Assembly (NCBI GenBank): GCA_965655865.1
Contig: CBFHJJ010000005.1
Location: forward strand, 1 to 64,000
Direction: 5' to 3'
Length of the DNA stretch: 64,000 nucleotides
Origin: MAG-121220-bin8 sp965655865
GTDB taxonomy: Bacteria; Bacteroidota; Bacteroidia; Flavobacteriales; Flavobacteriaceae
Below the pieces are notes generated by a model that worked only from the letters and a program-made list of their open reading frames with translations, was not told the DNA's origin and did not search any database. Positions 53,839-61,348 of the stretch are shown piece by piece. The position numbers and the translations under genes are program-made. How positions within the stretch are numbered: the stretch's first letter is position 1; each line of letters opens with the position of its first letter.

Positions 53839-56097
53839 TTGCAAGACTATTTAAATCAGTTAAATGACTCTCAAAAGCTTCCTACTGTACACAAAGACGG
53901 GCCCGTTATGGTCATTGCTGGCGCCGGATCAGGAAAAACTAGAGTTTTAACTTATAGAATTGCCTATTTAATGGAAAAGGGAGTTGATCCATTTTCAATT
54001 TTAGCTCTTACTTTTACTAACAAGGCAGCAAGGGAAATGAAAGAAAGAATTGGTTTGATTGTCGGGGAGTCTAAAGCTAAAACACTTTGGATGGGAACAT
54101 TTCACTCAATTTTTGCACGAATACTTAGATCAGAAGCAGATTATTTGGGTTATAGTTCAAATTTTTCAATTTATGATACTCAAGATTCTGAACGGTTGAT
54201 TTCGTCAATAATAAAAGAACTAAAACTTGATAAAGATCTCTATAAATACAGAAATATTAGAAATAGAATATCATCACTAAAAAATAATTTAGTAACTGTT
54301 AAGGCATATTACAATAACCAAGAACTCATTCAGCAAGACAAAGAGTCCAGAAGACCACTGTTTGGCAAAATCTATCAAACCTATGTTAATCGATGTTTTA
54401 AAGCATCAGCTATGGATTTTGATGATTTATTACTTAAAACGAATGAACTATTAAACAGGTTTCCAGAAGTTCTAAATAAGTATCAGCAAAGATTTAAATA
54501 TATTCATGTAGATGAATATCAGGATACTAATCACTCACAATATCTAATCGTAAAAGCACTAGCAGATAAATTTGAAAACATTTGTGTAGTTGGAGATGAT
54601 GCACAAAGTATTTACGGATTTAGAGGTGCGAATATTGAAAATATTTTATCCTTTCAAAAAGATTATCCTAATTCATCAGTTTACAGACTGGAACAAAATT
54701 ATAGATCTACTCAAAATATAGTAAACGCAGCTAATTCTGTTATTAATAATAATTTAAACAAACTAGATAAAAAGGTTTGGACTGATAATGAAATTGGAGA
54801 TAAAATTGAAATTAATCAAACTATAACAGATTCTGAAGAAGGTAGGTTTGTGGCTTCATCGATATTTGAAGCAAAATATAATCTACAGTTAAGAAATGAT
54901 GAATTCGCTGTTCTGTATAGAACAAATGCTCAGTCAAGATCAATTGAAGATGCTCTTAGAAGAAAAAACATTCCTTTTCAAATCTTTGGTGGTTTATCAT
55001 TTTATCAAAGAAAAGAAATAAAAGATGTTTTAGCCTATTTAAGATTAATTGTTAATCCAAGTGATGAAGAAAGTTTAAAAAGAATAATAAATTATCCTCC
55101 AAGAGGAATAGGACAAACAACATTAGAAAAAATTCAAATATTTTCGAACGAGAAAAATATTACAATATTTGATGTAATTGAAGATATAAATAACGTTAAC
55201 ATCAGAATTAACAATGGCACAAAGCAAAAATTATTTGATTTTTCATGTATGATTAAAAGCTTTCAAATAGAAAACGAGAATCTTAATGCATTAGAAATAT
55301 TAAATGAAGTTTTAAAAAGGGTAGGAGTTGTTAATTTACTTAAAAATGAAGGAACACCAGAATCAATAAGTAGAATTGAAAATATTGAAGAATTGATAAA
55401 TGCAGTTCAAGACTTTATTGACGGTCAAAAAGAGATTGTTGATTCAAAAAATTCTTTAAGTGAATTTCTTGAAGATGTTGCTCTTATTTCAGATTTAGAT
55501 AAAGATATTAAGAAATCGGAACCAAAAGTTTCTCTAATGACAATTCATTTAGCTAAAGGCTTAGAATTTTCCAATGTATATATAGTAGGTTTAGAAGAAG
55601 ACTTATTTCCATCAGCTTTGAGTTCTACTACTAGATCTGATTTAGAAGAAGAAAGAAGATTATTTTATGTAGCCCTTACTAGAGCGAAGAAAAAAATAAT
55701 ATTATCTCATTCGAAAACTAGATATAGGTGGGGTAAACTAAATGATTGTGAACCTAGTAGGTTTTTAAGTGAAATTGACTCTCAATTTATTAACACCAAT
55801 AATATAATAAACACTAAAGTAAATTTTAAAAAAAGTTCAGAAAGTAAAATTAGATTTAAAAAACCTGATAGAAAAATTCCGTTAAAAAAAATAACAAAAA
55901 CAAAATTTTCGTCAAGTAGAGTCTTAGACTATACAGATATAAATACTGGTGATTCGATAATACACAATAGATTTGGAAAAGGAACTGTGGTTACTACAGA
56001 GGGAATTGGGGGAGATAAAAAAGCTGAGGTAAAATTTGAAACAAGCGGATTAAAAAAAATATTATTAAAATTTGCAAAATATCAAAAAGTAGATTAA
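53839..56097 (+). CDS. UvrD/PcrA-type superfamily 1 DNA helicase
   Basis: A 752-residue helicase: Walker A AGAGSGKT at 27-34, LTFTNKAAREM near 55-65, MGTFHSIFARIL near 85, VDEYQDTN near 225, GDDAQSIYGFRGA near 250, and LMTIHLAKGLEF near 567 followed by ALTRAKKKI. The C-terminal tail ends in a Tudor-like domain (HNRFGKGTVVTTEG) that in PcrA contacts RNA polymerase. It works in nucleotide-excision repair and transcription-coupled repair. The start is TTG at 53839. Overlaps the DEAD-box gene by 4 bp. Confidence 0.95.
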   Translation: MQDYLNQLNDSQKLPTVHKDGPVMVIAGAGSGKTRVLTYRIAYLMEKGVDPFSILALTFTNKAAREMKERIGLIVGESKAKTLWMGTFHSIFARILRSEADYLGYSSNFSIYDTQDSERLISSIIKELKLDKDLYKYRNIRNRISSLKNNLVTVKAYYNNQELIQQDKESRRPLFGKIYQTYVNRCFKASAMDFDDLLLKTNELLNRFPEVLNKYQQRFKYIHVDEYQDTNHSQYLIVKALADKFENICVVGDDAQSIYGFRGANIENILSFQKDYPNSSVYRLEQNYRSTQNIVNAANSVINNNLNKLDKKVWTDNEIGDKIEINQTITDSEEGRFVASSIFEAKYNLQLRNDEFAVLYRTNAQSRSIEDALRRKNIPFQIFGGLSFYQRKEIKDVLAYLRLIVNPSDEESLKRIINYPPRGIGQTTLEKIQIFSNEKNITIFDVIEDINNVNIRINNGTKQKLFDFSCMIKSFQIENENLNALEILNEVLKRVGVVNLLKNEGTPESISRIENIEELINAVQDFIDGQKEIVDSKNSLSEFLEDVALISDLDKDIKKSEPKVSLMTIHLAKGLEFSNVYIVGLEEDLFPSALSSTTRSDLEEERRLFYVALTRAKKKIILSHSKTRYRWGKLNDCEPSRFLSEIDSQFINTNNIINTKVNFKKSSESKIRFKKPDRKIPLKKITKTKFSSSRVLDYTDINTGDSIIHNRFGKGTVVTTEGIGGDKKAEVKFETSGLKKILLKFAKYQKVD

Positions 56098-57839
56098 CCT
56101 CTGAATTTTCTTCTACCTTTACTTTCAGATCTATTTCTAGACCTAGACCTTGATTTGTTTTTAAAATCTCTTTTAGATTTCGATCTCCTTTCACTTTTTT
56201 CTCTATTATACTTTTTTTCAATTTTTTCTTTAGAAACGGTAACTTTTAAATCAACTCCATTGTGATTTAAAGATGAACTAGATTTTATTAGAGATTTAGT
56301 GATAGTCTTATCTATTTCAAAAATTGTATAAGATTGTCTGATATCAATACTTCCAATTTCGATTTCATTAGATTTAGTAATCCTATTTACTAATGAGATT
56401 AACTCTATTGGTGTTATGCCCTGTTTTCTACCAACATTAACAGAAAGATTTTCAAAGTCTTTAGAACGTCTTCTTGATTTAGAAGAATCCTTTGAGCTTC
56501 TATCGGATCCGTTGTCACTTTTAATGTCACGACTTTTCTTATAATAATCTAAAAACCTATTAAATTCAGCAGAAACAAAATGTTTAATTAAATCTTCACG
56601 ACTAAGCCAATTTAATTTCTCATAAATATCAGGAAGAAATGGAGAAATTTGTTTTTCATCTACTTTTACTTTTTCAATTTTTTCGATTAATTTAAAAAGT
56701 TGTTTAGAACAAATATCTTTTCCGGAGGGAACATCCATTTTTAAAAACTTAATTTGAGATTTATTTTCAATAGATTTTATTTTTCTTGATTCTCTTGAGT
56801 TAGAAATTACAACAGAAATACCCTTATTACCAGCTCTTCCAGTCCTCCCACTTCGATGAGTATAAACTTCAGGATCATCAGGGAGAGAATAATTAATTAC
56901 ATGAGTTAAACTATTAACATCCAGTCCTCTAGCTGCTACATCGGTAGCAATAAGCATTTGAATAGTTTTATCTCTAAATCTTGACATTACATCGTCTCTT
57001 TGTGATTGACTTAAATCACCATGAATAGCATCAGCACTGTATCCGTCATTAATAAATTTACTTGCTATATCTTTAGTTTCTCTTCTTGTTCTACAAAATA
57101 CAATTCCATAAATTTCAGGATTAAAATCAGAAATTCTTTTCAAAGTTGCATACTTATCTCTAGAACTTACATTGTATATATGATGTTCAACATTTTTAGA
57201 TCCAGAGTTTAGTTTTTCTACAGTAATCTCATTTGCATCATTCATAAATCTCTTTGAAATACTACGAACTTCTTTTGACATAGTTGCAGAAAACAATAAA
57301 GTTTGTCTGTTTTCGGATGTTGTATCTAATATAAAATCTAAATCATCTTTAAATCCCATACTTAACATCTCATCAGCTTCATCTAAAACTACTCTTTTAA
57401 CTGATTTAAAATTTAAAACTTTTCTTTTTATTAAATCCTTTGTTCTTCCAGGTGTTCCAACGATAATATGAGTTCCTTTTCTAATTGCTTTTATCTGGTT
57501 TTCTATACTAGCACCTCCATAAACAGGTGTTATTTTAATAGCTTTTAAAAATTTTGAATATGAAATTAAATCTTTAGAAATTTGAATACATAACTCTCTA
57601 GTAGGGCAGAGAACTATTGTTTGAATATTTTTGTTTTTTAAATCTATCTGTTGAATACTAGGCAGACCAAATGCTGCAGTTTTTCCTGTTCCAGTTTGAG
57701 CTAATGCAATTAAATCAGAATGATCATTTAAAACTAACGGAATTGCTTTTTCTTGAACAGGTGTCGGATTTTCAAATCCTAATTCTGAAATCGAATCAAT
57801 TAGCTTTTGTTCAATTCCAAGATTTTTAAAATTATTCAC
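56094..57839 (-). CDS. DEAD-box RNA helicase with DbpA-type RNA-binding domain and Arg/Ser-rich tail
   Basis: A 581-residue helicase: Q motif GFENPTPVQ at 21-29, AQTGTGKT at 47-54, PTRELC near 79, DEAD near 153, SAT near 185, and HRSGRTGRAG near 327. After about residue 470 a DbpA-like RNA-binding domain (GITPIELISLVNRI) follows. The last 40 residues are basic and rich in Arg, Ser and Lys (SRSRSRNRSE). It resembles CsdA/DeaD, which help ribosome assembly and RNA decay at low temperature. Its leader is longer than most here (about 40 nt). Confidence 0.93.
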   Translation of the reverse strand: MNNFKNLGIEQKLIDSISELGFENPTPVQEKAIPLVLNDHSDLIALAQTGTGKTAAFGLPSIQQIDLKNKNIQTIVLCPTRELCIQISKDLISYSKFLKAIKITPVYGGASIENQIKAIRKGTHIIVGTPGRTKDLIKRKVLNFKSVKRVVLDEADEMLSMGFKDDLDFILDTTSENRQTLLFSATMSKEVRSISKRFMNDANEITVEKLNSGSKNVEHHIYNVSSRDKYATLKRISDFNPEIYGIVFCRTRRETKDIASKFINDGYSADAIHGDLSQSQRDDVMSRFRDKTIQMLIATDVAARGLDVNSLTHVINYSLPDDPEVYTHRSGRTGRAGNKGISVVISNSRESRKIKSIENKSQIKFLKMDVPSGKDICSKQLFKLIEKIEKVKVDEKQISPFLPDIYEKLNWLSREDLIKHFVSAEFNRFLDYYKKSRDIKSDNGSDRSSKDSSKSRRRSKDFENLSVNVGRKQGITPIELISLVNRITKSNEIEIGSIDIRQSYTIFEIDKTITKSLIKSSSSLNHNGVDLKVTVSKEKIEKKYNREKSERRSKSKRDFKNKSRSRSRNRSESKGRRKFRG

Positions 57840-57882
57840 TTTTTAAATTTAGGATGCAAATGTCGACTATTATATTGGTTAT

Positions 57883-57890
57883 CAAAGATA
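57883..57890 (-). promoter_or_regulatory. -7 box (TATCTTTG) of the DEAD-box helicase gene
   Basis: TATCTTTG on the minus strand, 43 nt before the ATG at 57839, implying a leader of roughly 35-40 nt, longer than at most genes in this window. It lies inside a small inverted repeat (TTATC-AAA-GATAA). Confidence 0.4.
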
Positions 57891-57900
57891 ATTATACAAA

Positions 57901-57930
57901 AAAAAGCATGTCTGTTAGGACATGCTTTTT
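57901..57930 (-). terminator. Intrinsic terminator after the OmpA lipoprotein gene
   Basis: A perfect 12-bp inverted repeat, AAAAAGCATGTC (57901-57912) and GACATGCTTTTT (57919-57930), with a 6-nt loop. It has T-runs on both strands and so could work in either direction, but only the leftward OmpA gene ends here (24 nt away). It is the only classical terminator at the end of a protein gene in the window. Confidence 0.85.
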
Positions 57931-57953
57931 ATATATAATTAAAAAATCAACTC

Positions 57954-58814
57954 TTAGTTTGAACCAACAGCTTTCATTCCTTGTTCAATTAAATCATAAA
58001 ATTGATCTAATTTAGGAAGAACAACTATTCTAGTTCTTCTATTCTTTGATCTATTTTCAGCAGTATCGTTATCAGCAACAGGAACATAGTAACTTCTTCC
58101 GGCAGCAGTCATTCTTTCTGGTTGAACTCCAAAGTCATTTTGTAAAACTCTAACAACTGATGTTGCTCTTTTAACACTCAAATCCCAATTATCTAATAAT
58201 ACTTCATTTTGAATTGACTGATCATCAGTATGTCCTTCTACTAAAAATTCGATTTCAGGTTTATCTAAAACAACCTTAGCTACCTTTCCAAGAACTTCTT
58301 TTGCTCTTTCGGAAACCACATAACTACCACTATTAAATAATAATTTATCTGAAATTGAAATAAATACAACTCCCTTTTCAACATTAACTTCAATGTCTTT
58401 GTCGTTAATATCTATAAAAGTACCTTTCAAACTAGTTACTAATGCTAATGTAACGGAATCTCTTCTGGTTACAGCATCTCTCATGGTATTGATTGTTAAA
58501 TCTTTTTCTTTCATGCTTTCTAAAGATTTTTCAAGATTCTCAGCACCTTTTTGAGAAAGAGTTGTTAAATTACCCATGTTGTTTATAAGATCTTGATTAT
58601 TGGCTTTCAAAAAAGCTACTTGATCTTTTAAAGTTTTTAAACTTGCTTCTGAGTTAGTTTTGTCTTCAATACAAGCATTAAGTTTAATTGTAGCTGTATT
58701 TAGTAAATCTTTATTTTGTTTATTAGTTGCCTCTAAAGCAGCATAATCTTTTTTAGAAATGCAAGACGGAAACAAAACTGATACAGTTAAAATAGTAAGA
58801 ATTAGTTTTTTCAT
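57954..58814 (-). CDS. OmpA-family peptidoglycan-anchored lipoprotein
   Basis: A 286-residue outer-membrane lipoprotein: signal MKKLILTILTVSVLFPSC with a lipobox cysteine at 18, then a long coiled coil (about 25-130, LKTLKDQVAFLKANNQDL). The OmpA C-terminal domain (about 150-270) has FNSGSY, EGHTDDQSI and NWDLSVKRA with NRRTRIVV, which bind peptidoglycan. I use ATG 58814; a TTG seven codons upstream lies inside the promoter box TAAATTTG. A strong terminator follows. It probably links outer membrane and cell wall. Confidence 0.88.
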   Translation of the reverse strand: MKKLILTILTVSVLFPSCISKKDYAALEATNKQNKDLLNTATIKLNACIEDKTNSEASLKTLKDQVAFLKANNQDLINNMGNLTTLSQKGAENLEKSLESMKEKDLTINTMRDAVTRRDSVTLALVTSLKGTFIDINDKDIEVNVEKGVVFISISDKLLFNSGSYVVSERAKEVLGKVAKVVLDKPEIEFLVEGHTDDQSIQNEVLLDNWDLSVKRATSVVRVLQNDFGVQPERMTAAGRSYYVPVADNDTAENRSKNRRTRIVVLPKLDQFYDLIEQGMKAVGSN

Positions 58815-58832
58815 GTCATTTAATTTTATACT

Positions 58833-58840
58833 CAAATTTA
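58833..58840 (-). promoter_or_regulatory. -7 box (TAAATTTG) of the OmpA lipoprotein gene
   Basis: TAAATTTG on the minus strand, 18 nt before ATG 58814; it overlaps an alternative TTG start, arguing against that start. Confidence 0.5.
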
Positions 58841-58868
58841 AATAAAAAATTAAGACTAAAAATTAAAG

Positions 58869-59894
58869 TTAAGTTAAATCTGAAAATTTTTTTCTTCCTC
58901 TTAAAAAATACTGAACTAGAATTGATTTAATCGTATAATGTTTAGTTTTAGAGCTTTTTGATTTCGATTCATAATATTTATTTAAAATATTAATCTTGGA
59001 ACCATTTATTCTAATTGAATTTTGAATTGTAGCATTAAAAACTTCATTAAAATGATTCATGTTTACAGTAATAAAATAATAAAATGCTAATGATAAATTA
59101 ACAAATTGAATTATAATAAGTGTAGGGGACAACCATTTAAAAAGATCCATGTTTTTTATTAACATCCATCTTTGATTTCGGATATTATAAAAAAGCTTTT
59201 TTGGGTTATTATAATTTAAAGAACCACCTCCCAAATGATAAACAACACTTTTAAACAAAAAACGTTTTTGAAGATTTGGTTTTAAGTTTGATAATCTCCA
59301 ACATAAATCAATTTCTTCCATATGATTAATGAAATTTTCATCAAATCCATTAATTAATTGAAAGGTTTCTTTTCTAATAAAAAAACATGCACCAGATGCC
59401 CAAAAAATATCAATATCTTGATCATATTGACCTTTATCTTTTTCTAATTTGTTAAATATTCTTCCTCTACAATAAGGATATCCAAAGTAATCAATAAATC
59501 CACCTGCGGCACCTGCGTATTCAAATTTATCCTTTTCATTAAAATCTAAGATTTTAGGCTGAGCAATTACTACAGATTTATTCTTATCAAATTCTTCAAT
59601 AACTGGTGTTAACCAACCGTCTGTTACTTGCACATCATTATTTAACAAACAATAAACTTCTTCTTTAACTTCTTTAAGACCAAGATTGTAACCTTTCGCG
59701 TAGCCATAATTTTTAGAATTTATAATTAATTTAATATTTGGATAATATTTTTTTATAAATTTAACTGAGTTATCTGTTGAACAATTGTCAATTATATATA
59801 TAGGGTTTTTATCAGAGTATTTGACAACACTTGGTAAAAATTTTTTTAAATGCTTTAAGCCGTTCCAGTTAAGAATTACAATAGCTATTTTCAT
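58869..59894 (-). CDS. Family 2 glycosyltransferase
   Basis: A 341-residue GT-A glycosyltransferase: AIVILNWNGLKHLKKFLPSV at 3-22, IDNCSTDNS near 35-43, NYGYAKGYNLGLKE near 62, LNNDVQVTDGWL near 84-95, the metal-binding loop WASGACFFIRKE near 165, and HMEEIDLCWRL near 190. It most resembles rhamnosyltransferase-type enzymes acting on surface polysaccharide; donor and acceptor are unknown. It overlaps the HsdR-N gene by 4 bp, so both share a transcript. A hydrophobic segment near 250-270 may attach it to the membrane. Confidence 0.88.
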   Translation of the reverse strand: MKIAIVILNWNGLKHLKKFLPSVVKYSDKNPIYIIDNCSTDNSVKFIKKYYPNIKLIINSKNYGYAKGYNLGLKEVKEEVYCLLNNDVQVTDGWLTPVIEEFDKNKSVVIAQPKILDFNEKDKFEYAGAAGGFIDYFGYPYCRGRIFNKLEKDKGQYDQDIDIFWASGACFFIRKETFQLINGFDENFINHMEEIDLCWRLSNLKPNLQKRFLFKSVVYHLGGGSLNYNNPKKLFYNIRNQRWMLIKNMDLFKWLSPTLIIIQFVNLSLAFYYFITVNMNHFNEVFNATIQNSIRINGSKINILNKYYESKSKSSKTKHYTIKSILVQYFLRGRKKFSDLT

Positions 59895-60328
59895 TTGATT
59901 GGAAAATCTTTAACAAAAGTAAATTTTTTAGATAATTTATCTATTTTAAAATACAAATGATCAAGTCCATTTGTTACCATACAATATTTTGAATTCAACT
60001 TTAGATTGTAAATTGAAATTTGGTCAAAAACATTTTGAGTTAGCTTAACTGAGGGAGACTTACATTCAATAAGCATTATCACATCACCTGTTTTATTGTA
60101 AACCACTATGTCAAATCTTTTGTTTAAATTATTAATAATGATTTGTTTTTCAATGGCAATATGCGTAATAGGAATCTTTTTAAAAACTAAAAAGTTTAAA
60201 ACGTGTTGCCTTACCCATTCTTCTGGTGTCAAAAGAATGTATTTTTTTCTAAAAGAATCAAAAATAAAAGTTTTATTATCAATTTTTTTTAACTTAAATT
60301 CAAAGTCTGGAAAATTTAATTTTATCAT
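59891..60328 (-). CDS. Stand-alone HsdR N-terminal-like PD-(D/E)xK nuclease domain protein
   Basis: A 145-residue protein. EEWVRQHVLNFLVFKK near 36-51 and KRFDIVVYNKTGDVIMLIECKSP near 73-95 show the type I restriction-enzyme R N-terminal fold, with the catalytic set D (in RFDIV) and E-x-K (in IECK) intact. No methylase, specificity or helicase subunit is nearby, so this is not a restriction system. It is divergent from holA with only 9 bp between start codons and overlaps the GT2 gene by 4 bp. A DNA-repair or replication-linked nuclease is possible; function unknown. Confidence 0.8.
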   Translation of the reverse strand: MIKLNFPDFEFKLKKIDNKTFIFDSFRKKYILLTPEEWVRQHVLNFLVFKKIPITHIAIEKQIIINNLNKRFDIVVYNKTGDVIMLIECKSPSVKLTQNVFDQISIYNLKLNSKYCMVTNGLDHLYFKIDKLSKKFTFVKDFPIK

Positions 60329-60337
60329 GTTTAAATA

Positions 60338-61348
60338 ATGAATTTACAAGAAATTAATAGTATTATTTCAAAAATTAATAACAAAGTTTACAGTCCTATT
60401 TATTTTTTAATGGGAGAAGAAACATATTATATAGATTTAATTAATGATTTGTTAGAAAACAAAGTCTTGAGTGAGGATGAAAAAAGTTTTAATCAAACCA
60501 TACTGTATGGAAAAGACACCTCTTGTGAAGAAATTATTTCTGTTTGCAAAAGATTTCCAATGATGTCTAAATTTCAATTAGTTATAATTAAAGAAGCTCA
60601 AGATTTATCATCAAAAATTGATGGATTAGTAAATTACCTATTAAACCCAATGCATTCAACAATTTTGATAATTAACTATAAATACAAGACTTTAGATAAA
60701 AGAAAAAAAATTTATAAAGCAATTCAAAAATTTGGTTTGATTTTAAATTCTAAAAAACCTTATGAAAATCAGGTTTCAACTTGGATTTCTAATAAATTAA
60801 AAGAAGATAACTATACAATTGATATAAAAGCAAATCAAATGCTAGTTGAGTTCTTGGGAAGTGATTTGAAAATGATAAATAATCAACTTAACAAACTGAA
60901 ACTATTAAAACCTGAAAGTAATAATATAGATCCAAAGCTTATTGAAAAAAATATTGGAATAAGTAAAGATTTTAACATTTTCGAATTAAGAAATGCAATA
61001 GGTTCAGGAAATTTAAGTAAAGCATTACTTATTGGTGATTATTTTTCTAGTAATATTAAAGCATATCCTACTCAATTAGTGTTAAGTTCATTATTCAATT
61101 ATTTTATACAATTATTTCAATTTCACAGCCTAAATAATAAATCTGATATAAATGTAGCCACAACGCTTGGTATCAATAAATTTTTTGCAAAAGATTATCA
61201 TAAAGCAGCTAAAATTTATCCAATGAAGAAAATATCTTTAATAATCACTCTTATAAAAAATATTGATTTAAAAACAAAAGGATATGGTGTTAGCAATAAC
61301 TCTCAACAAAATATTCTTAATCAATTAATAGTTCAAATAATGAGTTAA
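60338..61348 (+). CDS. holA: DNA polymerase III delta subunit
   Basis: A 336-residue clamp-loader subunit. FLMGEETYYIDLINDLLE near 23-40, RFPMMSKFQLVIIKEAQDL near 72-90 and the later LEFLGSDLKMINNQLNKL and KDFNIFELRNAIGSGNLSKAL blocks match HolA of Bacteroidetes. It opens the beta clamp (dnaN, also in this window) for loading. Its ATG is 9 bp from the divergent HsdR-N gene, so promoters must lie within coding sequence. TAATTTTA at 60318-60325 is a near-consensus -7 candidate. Its stop shares TTAA with the E1 gene. Confidence 0.93.
   Translation: MNLQEINSIISKINNKVYSPIYFLMGEETYYIDLINDLLENKVLSEDEKSFNQTILYGKDTSCEEIISVCKRFPMMSKFQLVIIKEAQDLSSKIDGLVNYLLNPMHSTILIINYKYKTLDKRKKIYKAIQKFGLILNSKKPYENQVSTWISNKLKEDNYTIDIKANQMLVEFLGSDLKMINNQLNKLKLLKPESNNIDPKLIEKNIGISKDFNIFELRNAIGSGNLSKALLIGDYFSSNIKAYPTQLVLSSLFNYFIQLFQFHSLNNKSDINVATTLGINKFFAKDYHKAAKIYPMKKISLIITLIKNIDLKTKGYGVSNNSQQNILNQLIVQIMS

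Noticed and set aside
58814..58835. TTG start adding seven residues to the OmpA lipoprotein
   Set aside because: It overlaps the TAAATTTG box and spoils the signal peptide; ATG 58814 is better.
59891..60328. Type I restriction system
   Set aside because: Only the HsdR N-terminal domain is present; no helicase, HsdM or HsdS is found nearby.
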